From NCBI GenBank assembly GCA_003695455.1, contig RFJF01000225.1, positions 1 through 5,266 of the forward strand: a stretch of 5,266 nucleotides of DNA. Direction: 5' to 3'. The notes beneath the pieces are model-generated. The model ran no database searches, was not told the DNA's origin, and saw only the letters and a program-made list of their open reading frames with translations. Position numbers and translations under genes: made by a program. This document shows, one piece after another, positions 1 to 5,247 of this stretch (position 1 is its first letter; the number at the start of each line of letters is the position of its first letter). The DNA comes from Chloroflexota bacterium (GTDB taxonomy: Bacteria; Chloroflexota; Anaerolineae; 4572-78; J111).

Positions 1-1
1 A

Positions 2-1246
2 TTTGGAATCGATCTGTACAGCGACCCGCCAGTAATTTATCCGCCTACGGCCAATGATGTGATGGCTTACTGCGCCCAGCCGTGGATTTCGCCGCACACC
101 TACCGCAAAATTTTTGACAGCCCATTTTTGCAGGTTGATGGGGCAAGCCCGGAAATTTTTACCAATTTTCAGCCGCAGATTGAAACCACAGACAGCGGCA
201 CACTGCTGGTCAGCGGAGTGATTTACCCCAACGGAACGGTGGCCCAACCGGAAGTGGTCAAACTGGCCGGTGATGCTTTTGGCGGCGCTGCCGGTTTTGC
301 GCCCCCGCCGCCGGTGGCCCCGCCCCCCGGCGATGATTACTGCCTCAATGTGGAAGCCGCCGACCACAGTCTGCTGGCCCAACACTGTTTTGATGCCGGA
401 TTCATTGACCTGGAAAGCGGCCAGCCCACAGAACCGGCCACCTTTTTTGTGTCGGTGCCGGATGTTGATTTGAACCGGGTGAGCAAAGTATCTGTGACCA
501 AACAGCAGGTTGAGCAAGCCAGCGTCAGCGCCAGCAACAGCGCGCCGCAGGTGCAAATCATTGAACCGGCCGGCGACGCCGTGCTGCGGGGCCGGCAAAC
601 CATTCGCTGGCAGGCCAGCGACGCCGACGGCGACTCGCTGCGGTTTGACCTGTTTTACAGCCCCAACAACGGCGAGCGTTGGCTGCCGTTGGCCGTGCGG
701 CTCAGCGGCAACAGTACCACAATTAACGCCGCCCAACTGCCGGCCGGCCAACGCCTGCTGCTGCGCGTTGTAGCCAGCGACGGATTCAACAGCACCGTGG
801 CCCAGCTTGAACAGCCGTTGGCCGTGCGCCCCCTGCCAGAGAACAGCCTCAGCGTGGTTGGGCCGGCAGCCGTCCACCCCGGCGAATCGTTTGAAGTGAC
901 AATTGTAGCCAATCAGGTTTCGCCGGGGCTGTTTGGCGCGCAGCTTGAGCTTTATTTTGATCCCCAACTGGCGCAGGTTGAGCGGGTAGAAATCAACCCG
1001 GCGCTGGGGCTGGTAGCCGCCAGCGAGACTGACAACCAGGCCGGGCGAGTCACGTTCACAGCCAGCCGCAAAGGTCAGGTTGATAACCTGACCGGCGACA
1101 TCACTCTGGCGCGTCTGGTACTGACCGCCGGGCCGCAAAGCGGAACTCTCTCCCTCTCGCCGGAAAATGTGCAGGCTGGAATTAAGGGCGGAATCCCCCT
1201 GCCGATGACGGAAATTCAGGGCTTGTCCATCACCATTTCACCGTAA
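2..1246 (+). CDS. Secreted metalloprotease-like protein, C-terminal part (5' truncated), with cohesin-like domain
   Basis: The reading frame is open to the left edge, so 414 C-terminal residues are visible and the true start lies upstream. The GTG/ATG at 59-64 is internal. Visible residues 19-37 (DVMAYC, then WISPHTYRKI) resemble the Met-turn and following helix of metzincin-type zinc peptidases; the HExxH zinc motif would be outside the window and is not seen. Next come a beta-rich stretch (about 45-175) with a proline-rich spacer (APPPPVAPPP) and two cysteines. A fibronectin/Ig-like domain follows (about 178-275; IRWQASDADGDSL, FYSPNNGERW). The C-terminus (about 283-414) is a cohesin-like domain with typical GESFEVTI, YFDPQLAQVE and GRVTF strands. 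The protein is likely extracellular; the cohesin fold probably mediates protein or surface binding rather than cellulosome assembly. Confidence is high that it is a real gene fragment and moderate on peptidase identity. No terminator is visible after the stop. Confidence 0.75.
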   Translation, partial: FGIDLYSDPPVIYPPTANDVMAYCAQPWISPHTYRKIFDSPFLQVDGASPEIFTNFQPQIETTDSGTLLVSGVIYPNGTVAQPEVVKLAGDAFGGAAGFAPPPPVAPPPGDDYCLNVEAADHSLLAQHCFDAGFIDLESGQPTEPATFFVSVPDVDLNRVSKVSVTKQQVEQASVSASNSAPQVQIIEPAGDAVLRGRQTIRWQASDADGDSLRFDLFYSPNNGERWLPLAVRLSGNSTTINAAQLPAGQRLLLRVVASDGFNSTVAQLEQPLAVRPLPENSLSVVGPAAVHPGESFEVTIVANQVSPGLFGAQLELYFDPQLAQVERVEINPALGLVAASETDNQAGRVTFTASRKGQVDNLTGDITLARLVLTAGPQSGTLSLSPENVQAGIKGGIPLPMTEIQGLSITISP

Positions 1247-1257
1247 CAAAATTGCAT

Positions 1258-1283
1258 ATTGGCTTTTGACAAAAACAGCCAAT
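1258..1283. repeat. 7-bp inverted repeat spanning the ssb -35 box
   Basis: ATTGGCT (1258-1264) and AGCCAAT (1277-1283) are perfect inverted arms separated by 12 bases that contain the TTGACA box. It could be an operator, or a weak hairpin at the end of the upstream gene; no T-run follows, so terminator function is unlikely. A second short palindrome, CCAATTGG (1279-1286), overlaps the right arm. Confidence 0.45.
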
Positions 1284-1294
1284 TGGATTAAAAT
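1266..1294 (+). promoter_or_regulatory. Sigma-70 type promoter of ssb
   Basis: There is a perfect -35 box TTGACA (1266-1271), a 17-base spacer and a -10 box TAAAAT (1289-1294, 5 of 6 consensus). Transcription should begin near 1301, giving a leader of about 50 bases. The promoter lies only 20 bases after the stop of the upstream gene, so ssb appears to be independently expressed. Confidence 0.8.
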
Positions 1295-1337
1295 TGCCAG
1301 ACAATAGAACATATATTCTTGCTCTCACTATTTTTTC

Positions 1338-1344
1338 AAGGAGG
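1338..1344 (+). promoter_or_regulatory. Ribosome binding site of ssb
   Basis: AAGGAGG lies five bases before the ATG at 1350. It is a near-perfect Shine-Dalgarno sequence and fixes the start codon. Confidence 0.85.
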
Positions 1345-1349
1345 CTAAA

Positions 1350-1781
1350 ATGTATCAAAAGTTGACAATAGTGGGTAACTTAGGGAGTGACCCCGAACTG
1401 CGTTACACGCCGTCGGGGCAGGCGGTTTGCAACTTTAGCGTGGCTACCAATCGCCGCTGGACCGGCAGCGACGGCAACCCGCAGGAAGAAACCTGCTGGT
1501 TCCGGGTATCTACCTGGGGCAAACTGGCAGAAGTCTGCAACCAGTATCTCAAAAAAGGGCGTCAGGTTTTTGTTGAAGGCCGAATGACCGTTGACCGGGA
1601 AAGCGGCGGCCCGCGGGTGTGGCAGGCGCAGGATGGCACCTGGCGCGCCAGCTACGAGGTGACCGCGCTGGAAGTGAAATTTTTGGGCGGCCGGGACTCC
1701 GGGTTTGAAGGCGGCGGCGGAGGCAGCGGCGCGCCGGCCAGTCAAGGCCCCGGAATGACAGAAGACGAAATTCCCTTCTAA
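1350..1781 (+). CDS. ssb: Single-stranded DNA-binding protein SSB
   Basis: This 143-residue protein binds and protects single-stranded DNA during replication, repair and recombination, and recruits partner proteins through its C-terminal tip. Residues 1-112 form the OB fold: the family start YQKLTIVGNLGSDPELRYTP, then ATNRRW, ETCWFRVSTWGKLAE, and YLKKGRQVFVEGRM. The loop at about 84-101 (ESGGPRVWQAQDGTWRAS) is longer than in the E. coli protein and rich in Gly and Trp. Residues 113-135 are a short, Gly-rich disordered linker. The protein ends in the acidic tip EDEIPF, equivalent to the classic DDDIPF that binds SSB partners. It is somewhat shorter than E. coli SSB (178 aa) because of the short linker. 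It has its own strong promoter, Shine-Dalgarno sequence and terminator, indicating a high-level monocistronic transcript. Usual co-operon partners such as rpsF and rpsR are absent here, so it may be a stand-alone or second SSB. Confidence 0.97.
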   Translation: MYQKLTIVGNLGSDPELRYTPSGQAVCNFSVATNRRWTGSDGNPQEETCWFRVSTWGKLAEVCNQYLKKGRQVFVEGRMTVDRESGGPRVWQAQDGTWRASYEVTALEVKFLGGRDSGFEGGGGGSGAPASQGPGMTEDEIPF

Positions 1782-1816
1782 TCCGTTTGACAACAATCAA
1801 ACTGTAGTGCAATATG

Positions 1817-1845
1817 AAGTCGCTCTCAATGAGAGCGACTTTTTT
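1817..1845 (+). terminator. Intrinsic terminator of ssb
   Basis: A perfect 11-bp stem (AAGTCGCTCTC, 1817-1827, pairing with GAGAGCGACTT, 1831-1841) has a three-base AAT loop and runs into a T-tract (1840-1845). It sits 36 bases after the ssb stop. The opposite strand lacks a good U-tract, so it acts rightward only. Confidence 0.92.
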
Positions 1846-1880
1846 ATCCGGGATTTTGCAACTGCGGCATCCCAATGCCC

Positions 1881-1900
1881 GCCGGCCTGTCCGGCACAGG
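1881..1900. repeat. Interleaved inverted repeats (pseudoknot-like arrangement)
   Basis: Four adjacent 5-mers appear in the order GCCGG, CCTGT, CCGGC, ACAGG. The first pairs with the third and the second with the fourth, so the pairings interleave. They can form two alternative hairpins or an H-type pseudoknot if transcribed. The palindrome GGGATATCCC (1899-1908) follows directly. No function is known. Confidence 0.4.
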
Positions 1901-1906
1901 GATATC

Positions 1907-1936
1907 CCGTCTACCATATTTTCAGGGTAGAGACGG
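1907..1936. repeat. Imperfect hairpin upstream of the DUF3467 gene
   Basis: CCGTCTACC (1907-1915) pairs with GGTAGAGACGG (1926-1936), leaving a two-base bulge and a ten-base loop. No T-run follows. It lies in the 173-base gap between the ssb terminator and the DUF3467 gene, where I find no convincing promoter; it may be part of a leader or a degenerate repeat. Confidence 0.35.
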
Positions 1937-1975
1937 CCAGATTGGGTGTTTCTACAGAGTCACCGTTCCCAAATT

Positions 1976-1996
1976 CCTGACTCCTAACCCCTGAAT
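1976..1996. repeat. Degenerate heptamer repeat (three units)
   Basis: CCTGACT, CCTAACC and CCTGAAT follow one another in exact 7-base register just upstream of the DUF3467 start. Intergenic heptamer repeats of this C-rich/G-rich style resemble the short tandem repeats known from cyanobacteria. With three imperfect units, chance is possible. Confidence 0.4.
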
Positions 1997-2005
1997 CATG
2001 CTATC

Positions 2006-2012
2006 AAAGGAG
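2006..2012 (+). promoter_or_regulatory. Ribosome binding site of the DUF3467 gene
   Basis: AAAGGAG lies six bases before the ATG at 2019. This decides against the in-frame upstream ATG at 1998, which would place the site inside the coding region. Confidence 0.8.
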
Positions 2013-2018
2013 ATACTC

Positions 2019-2333
2019 ATGACCAACCCATCCCAACCCGGCGTACCACCGCCCAAACGGATCAACCTTGAACTGCCCGCCAATCTGGAAGCCACGTACG
2101 CCAATCTGGCGCTCATCAACCAGTCGGCGTCAGAAATCATTATTGATTTTGCACGGGTTATGCCCAACATCAACAAATCCAAAATTTACAGCCGGATTGT
2201 GATGACTCCGCTCAATGCCAAGTTGCTGCACCGGGCGCTGGCCGAAAGTTTGTCCAAATACGAGGCCAAATACGGAGAAATCACCATCCCGGAAAATATC
2301 GCCATTGACCCCAACCGCGGGTTTGTAAAATAA
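2019..2333 (+). CDS. DUF3467 domain-containing protein
   Basis: This is a 104-residue cytoplasmic protein with no signal peptide or membrane segment. After a disordered Pro-rich start (PSQPGVPPPKR), the DUF3467 core covers about residues 15-90: YANLALINQSASEIIIDFARVMPNI, then IYSRIVMTPLNAKLLHRAL and ESLSKYEAKYGEI. These match the family pattern of two beta strands ending in DFARxxP, a strand with RIxxTPxxAK, and a helix ending in KYExxxGEI. The molecular function of this family is not established. The start is fixed by AAAGGAG six bases upstream. The gene lies 19 bases before the translin gene on the same strand, so the two are probably co-transcribed and may act together. No clear promoter was found upstream, although the ssb terminator separates it from ssb. 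Family assignment is firm; function is unknown. Confidence 0.88.
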   Translation: MTNPSQPGVPPPKRINLELPANLEATYANLALINQSASEIIIDFARVMPNINKSKIYSRIVMTPLNAKLLHRALAESLSKYEAKYGEITIPENIAIDPNRGFVK

Positions 2334-2352
2334 CCAGACAGCGAGGTGAACC

Positions 2353-2994
2353 GTGCAGACACTACCAACCATCATTGATGAAATTAACCGCCGATTTGAC
2401 GAAAAAAGCAACGTCCGCGACCGGACCCTCACCCGTTCGCGAGAGCTGATTCGCCACTGCGCCAACTCAATTCGGGCCACCCACCGCGGCGATGATACTG
2501 AAGCCCGGTCGCTGCTGGAAGCGGCCAATCAAATTGCGGCAGAAATGGTAAAGGAGGCGCGCCGATACCCGGACGTGTACCACGCCGGCTACACACAAGA
2601 CGCGCTCAAGGAATTGACCGAAGCGCACATTACCCGTGCCATTATTTTGCAGGAAGAAATTCCCGCGCCAGGTACGCTGGATGTGGAGGATGCGGCCTAC
2701 CTGAACGGGCTGGCCGAAGCAGCCGGCGAACTGCGCCGGTTTGCGCTCGATGCGCTGCGGCGGGGTGACGTTTTAATGGCGGAACGGCTGCTGGGCAGCA
2801 TGGACGATATTTACAGCCTGCTGGTTACGGTGGATTTTCCCAGTGCCATTACGGGCGGGCTGCGGCGCACCACCGATATGGTGCGCGGCGTGCTGGAACG
2901 CACCCGCGGGGATGTGACCACCGCGGTGCGGCAGGAAGCAATGAAATCGGCGTTGCAACATTTTGAGCAACGGGTGGGGCTGAACGGGGAATAG
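2353..2994 (+). CDS. Translin family RNA-binding protein (probable C3PO-type RNase subunit)
   Basis: This 213-residue, almost entirely helical protein has the length typical of translin (about 230 aa). Family motifs run in order: RSRELIRHCANSIRATHRGD (28-47), YPDVYHAGYTQDALKELTEA (72-91), YLNGLAEAAGELRRFALDAL (116-135), MDDIYSLL (150-157), and ITGGLRRTTDMVRGVLERTRGDVT (166-189). Eukaryotic translin and TRAX assemble into the C3PO octamer, which degrades passenger-strand RNA and tRNA fragments; archaeal homologues form similar octamers. From memory of the TRAX alignment, Glu87, Glu90 and Asp152 occupy the positions of its catalytic acids, so RNase activity is plausible but inferred. The start is GTG, with a GAGGTGA Shine-Dalgarno sequence just upstream (2343-2349); the next Met is residue 65, inside a conserved helix. 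It follows the DUF3467 gene by 19 bases. Its stop directly abuts the stop of the convergent RodZ-like gene. Confidence 0.88.
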   Translation: MQTLPTIIDEINRRFDEKSNVRDRTLTRSRELIRHCANSIRATHRGDDTEARSLLEAANQIAAEMVKEARRYPDVYHAGYTQDALKELTEAHITRAIILQEEIPAPGTLDVEDAAYLNGLAEAAGELRRFALDALRRGDVLMAERLLGSMDDIYSLLVTVDFPSAITGGLRRTTDMVRGVLERTRGDVTTAVRQEAMKSALQHFEQRVGLNGE

Positions 2995-3942
2995 TTACTG
3001 ATTTTCCGGAGCAGACTCCAGCGGCAGCGGCGTGGCTTCACCTTCGGGGAGGGGCGTTTGAGTGGGCGGCGGTTCGTTCAGAATGTTGGGCGTGGGGGTG
3101 GCCGCCGGCGTTTGGGACCCGGCGGGCCGGCTGGGCTGCGGAGTCAGCGCGGCCGGGCTATCCACCTTTTCCCAAATCTGGTCCACCACCTGGCCTTCTG
3201 CGCCCATCAGGCCGCGGCTGGTGCCGTTCACAATTACCTCAACACCGCCACCGTTTCCGGCCCGAATGGCAACCCGGCGTTCGCCGCTCCAACTTTGAGA
3301 ATCTCCGGGCTGCAAAATTCCCTCAAACACCTTTACGTCATCGGCCAGAATCTGCACCCACGACGATTGTTTGATGACCAACTCAACCTGCACGCCGGAA
3401 TAAATAACCGGCGTGGGGGTTGCCGTGGGTGGAACCGGGGTAGGCGTGCTGGTGGGCAGCGGTGTAACCGTGGGCAACACCAGTGCAGCCTCATCGGTAA
3501 TGCCGGCCGCCATGGGGGTTTTGGTGGGCGTGGCCGTAACACTGGGCTGCACCAGGTTGCCGTAGTACGCCAGGTATCCCACGCCGCCCACCACAATTAA
3601 CAGCAGCAACACGCCAATGAGCAATTCCCAGTTAATGACCGCCCGCGGCGCCATCGAAAGATTCATAAACTCAATGCCGTCCGGCGTGAGGCGCTGCCCT
3701 TTAACCGGAACGCGGCCGTTGCCATCGTACAGGGTGAGCGCTTCAATGGGGTCTACGCCCAAAAATCTGGCATAATTGCGAATCATGCCGCGCGCCACCA
3801 CCGGCGAGGGAAATTCTTTGAACTGATTATTTTCCAGGGATTCCAGCAAATGCCGCCGGATGTGTGTCTGACGCGACGCTTCATCCAGTGAAATCCCCTG
3901 CGCTTCTCGCGCTTGTTTGAGCAAATCACCCAATTGGGCCAC
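2995..3942 (-). CDS. rodZ: RodZ-like HTH membrane protein (HTH_25 + TM + DUF4115)
   Basis: This 315-residue protein has RodZ architecture. Residues 1-72 form the N-terminal helix-turn-helix (LGDLLKQAREAQGISLDEAS, LLESLENNQFKEFPSPVVARGMIRNYARFLGVD), which in RodZ contacts MreB. A basic juxtamembrane stretch precedes one TM helix at about 105-127. A Thr/Pro-rich linker (133-180, with TPTPVPPTATPTP) leads to the external beta-sheet domain DUF4115 (about 183-258; ELVIKQSSWVQILAD, FEGILQPGD, VIVNG). A second Pro/Thr-rich tail runs to the C-terminus. RodZ links the actin-like MreB cytoskeleton to wall synthesis; here no mreB is nearby, so the cell-shape role is inferred from domains. The start is GTG at 3942 with AGGAGAG eight bases upstream; the ATG at 3950 is out of frame and abuts that site. 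It diverges from the zinc-ribbon gene and converges on the translin gene with zero spacing. The repetitive Thr-Pro linker is typical of Chloroflexota envelope proteins. Confidence 0.85.
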   Translation of the reverse strand: MAQLGDLLKQAREAQGISLDEASRQTHIRRHLLESLENNQFKEFPSPVVARGMIRNYARFLGVDPIEALTLYDGNGRVPVKGQRLTPDGIEFMNLSMAPRAVINWELLIGVLLLLIVVGGVGYLAYYGNLVQPSVTATPTKTPMAAGITDEAALVLPTVTPLPTSTPTPVPPTATPTPVIYSGVQVELVIKQSSWVQILADDVKVFEGILQPGDSQSWSGERRVAIRAGNGGGVEVIVNGTSRGLMGAEGQVVDQIWEKVDSPAALTPQPSRPAGSQTPAATPTPNILNEPPPTQTPLPEGEATPLPLESAPENQ

Positions 3943-3950
3943 TTGTGCAT

Positions 3951-4029
3951 CTCTCCTGATTAAAAATCACCCGGACCTGTTCGGTCTGCGTGTGTGGCCG
4001 GCACCCAAAAACAAACAGCCTGGGCCACA
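3951..4029 (-). promoter_or_regulatory. Structured 5' leader of the RodZ-like gene
   Basis: Reading along the - strand, a 7-bp stem forms between TGTGGCC and GGCCACA (+ strand 3993-3999 with 4023-4029). A small GACC/GGTC stem follows (3974-3977 with 3983-3986), then a 5-bp hairpin TGATT/AATCA (3957-3969). The last of these directly precedes and touches the Shine-Dalgarno sequence AGGAGAG (3951-3957). The leader could modulate translation. I recognise no known riboswitch class. Confidence 0.4.
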
Positions 4030-4043
4030 GTTCCCAGCCTGAT

Positions 4044-4071
4044 ATCTTACACCAGCGCCAATTCGTGTCAA
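4044..4071 (-). promoter_or_regulatory. Probable sigma-70 promoter of the RodZ-like gene
   Basis: On the - strand a perfect TTGACA (4071-4066) is followed after 16 bases by TAAGAT (4049-4044), which keeps the key -10 positions T, A and final T (4 of 6). Transcription would start near 4037, giving a leader of about 95 bases. Confidence 0.6.
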
Positions 4072-4121
4072 ATTTGTACCGGCAGGCAACGGGTGCGGCC
4101 ATTGGCACTCAGACACATCTT

Positions 4122-4149
4122 TTGCCCGGAGCCGTTTTTTCGGTACAAT
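4122..4149 (+). promoter_or_regulatory. Probable sigma-70 promoter of the zinc-ribbon membrane protein gene
   Basis: The -10 box TACAAT (4144-4149, 5 of 6) lies 16 bases after TTGCCC (4122-4127, 4 of 6). The predicted start near 4156 gives a short leader of about 24 bases containing the Shine-Dalgarno sequence GAGGA (4168-4172), seven bases before the ATG. Confidence 0.6.
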
Positions 4150-4179
4150 CTGATGTAGATTCTAACTGAGGAACCACGC

Positions 4180-5178
4180 ATGTTTACCAAACATATTTAC
4201 AAATTTTCAACCATTATTTTTTTGCTGGCGTTGTTGCTACCCGGTTTGGCAGCCGCCCAGTCGGCGGAACCAACATTGGCCAGCCTTACCGTAGAAATCT
4301 GGCCCGAATACGACAGGCCGGACACGCTGGTCATTTACCGGGCAGAATTGAGTGAGGATACGCCCCTGCCGGCCACGCTGGTGCTGCGTTTTCCGCCCTA
4401 CATTGAAAGTATGCACGCCGTAGCCATTGAAAAGGATGGCCGGCTGATAACCCCCGAAGAAAACGCCCTGCGCACCAATTCAACCGCTGACGCGCTGGAA
4501 GTGATTCTCAACACAAATGACCGCAAAATTCAAATGGAATATTACGACCCGCAAATTCTGAGTAAACAGGGTCAGGACCGCCAGCTCGATTTCAGTTTTG
4601 CGGCTGATTACCCGGTTGATAACGCCATTGTCCAAATTCAGGAACCGATTGAATCCAGCAACTTCACGGTAACACCCGCAGCCGGCAACAAATTTGCCGA
4701 CAGCAACGGCCTCAACTACCAGCGAATTGACATTGCCGGGCTGGCCGCCGGAGACACTGTTGACCTGAGCGCCAGCTATTCGCGCGCCACCGATATCCCG
4801 ACTGTAGAGCTGATTTCTGCCAACACCCCGGAACACGCCGCCGATACCGGCGACGTAACCAGCGTTGAAGTTGGCACCAATACAGCGTCTGAGTCCGGCG
4901 GCCTGCCGATTGGCTATCTGCTGGTGGGCGCGGGGATTGTGCTGCTGCTGGCAACCGGCGGCTACTGGTGGTGGTCAAATCGGACTCAACCGGCGCCGGC
5001 CACCGTTAAAACGGGCCCGCAACAACGAGCACCCCGAAAAAAACGCCGCGTTACCGCCGCTGACAGCAGACCCAAAAACAAACCCGCCGCGGGCGGCGGC
5101 TACTGCCACCAATGCGGAACAGCCCTCCGGGCAGACTCAAAATTTTGCCACGTGTGCGGCGCAGCACGGCGCACCTGA
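4180..5178 (+). CDS. Uncharacterised membrane protein: signal peptide, ectodomain, TM helix, C-terminal zinc ribbon
   Basis: This protein has 332 residues. Residues 1-26 form a signal peptide (hydrophobic core IIFLLALLLPGL, cleavage likely after AAA). About 30-215 is an extracytoplasmic beta-rich domain starting LTVEIWPEYDRPDTLVIYRAEL, with PATLVLRFP and IQMEYYDP strands. A Ser/Thr-rich stretch leads to a TM helix at about 242-265 ending in Tyr-Trp-Trp-Trp. A very basic tail follows (RAPRKKRRV, 283-291), consistent with a cytoplasmic location, and then a zinc ribbon at 308-328: CHQC, 10 residues, CHVC (Cys309, 312, 323, 326). Proteins of this layout occur in Anaerolineae-type genomes as far as I recall, but I know of no assigned function. 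The start is fixed by GAGGA seven bases upstream and by the signal peptide. It is probably monocistronic: its promoter lies just upstream and no gene follows within the window. It might be a sensor or scaffold linking an outer-face domain to a cytoplasmic partner; that is speculation. Confidence 0.85.
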   Translation: MFTKHIYKFSTIIFLLALLLPGLAAAQSAEPTLASLTVEIWPEYDRPDTLVIYRAELSEDTPLPATLVLRFPPYIESMHAVAIEKDGRLITPEENALRTNSTADALEVILNTNDRKIQMEYYDPQILSKQGQDRQLDFSFAADYPVDNAIVQIQEPIESSNFTVTPAAGNKFADSNGLNYQRIDIAGLAAGDTVDLSASYSRATDIPTVELISANTPEHAADTGDVTSVEVGTNTASESGGLPIGYLLVGAGIVLLLATGGYWWWSNRTQPAPATVKTGPQQRAPRKKRRVTAADSRPKNKPAAGGGYCHQCGTALRADSKFCHVCGAARRT

Positions 5179-5191
5179 TTTTTAAACGGTA

Positions 5192-5204
5192 CAGGGTATC
5201 CCTG
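5192..5204. repeat. Short inverted repeat after the zinc-ribbon gene
   Basis: CAGGG and CCCTG flank a three-base TAT. It sits 14 bases after the stop and could form a small hairpin, but no T-run follows, so it is not a convincing intrinsic terminator. It resembles the palindrome at 1896-1908. Confidence 0.4.
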
Positions 5205-5233
5205 ACTCGGACAAGACAGAGCCGAACAAGAAA

Positions 5234-5247
5234 GGGAGTAGGGAGTA
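5234..5247. repeat. Tandem heptamer GGGAGTA x2
   Basis: There are two exact copies of GGGAGTA back to back, followed by a near-match start. No gene begins here: the ATG at 5248 is followed one codon later by TAA. It may be the edge of a longer intergenic heptamer array continuing past the window. Confidence 0.55.

Noticed and set aside
1380..1796. Minus-strand 138-codon open frame opposite ssb
   Set aside because: The plus strand encodes an unmistakable SSB with promoter, ribosome site and terminator; the antisense frame shows no motif.
1998..2018. Earlier in-frame ATG for the DUF3467 protein
   Set aside because: The Shine-Dalgarno AAAGGAG (2006-2012) falls after it and is well placed for the ATG at 2019.
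2984..3008. GGGGAA/TTTTCC pairing between the convergent genes as a bidirectional terminator
   Set aside because: The stem relies on two G-U pairs in one strand sense and has no T-run; too weak to call.
3058..3600. Plus-strand 180-codon open frame opposite the RodZ-like gene
   Set aside because: It is an antisense shadow: Gly/Arg-rich composition produced by the Thr-Pro linker codons, with no domain. The opposite strand carries clear RodZ motifs.
4019..4038. CTGGG/CCCAG hairpin with T-rich downstream sequence on the - strand as a terminator
   Set aside because: The stem is only 5 bp, the T-rich stretch is interrupted by G, and it competes with the longer 7-bp leader stem; attenuation is possible but unsupported.
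3926..4108. Minus-strand 60-codon open frame upstream of and overlapping the RodZ-like start
   Set aside because: It covers the predicted promoter and structured leader, has no ribosome binding site and no recognisable domain, and is best explained as a chance frame.
4124..4143. CCGGAGCCG followed by six T as a terminator
   Set aside because: The stem is only three base pairs with a two-base loop, and the stretch lies inside the predicted promoter spacer.
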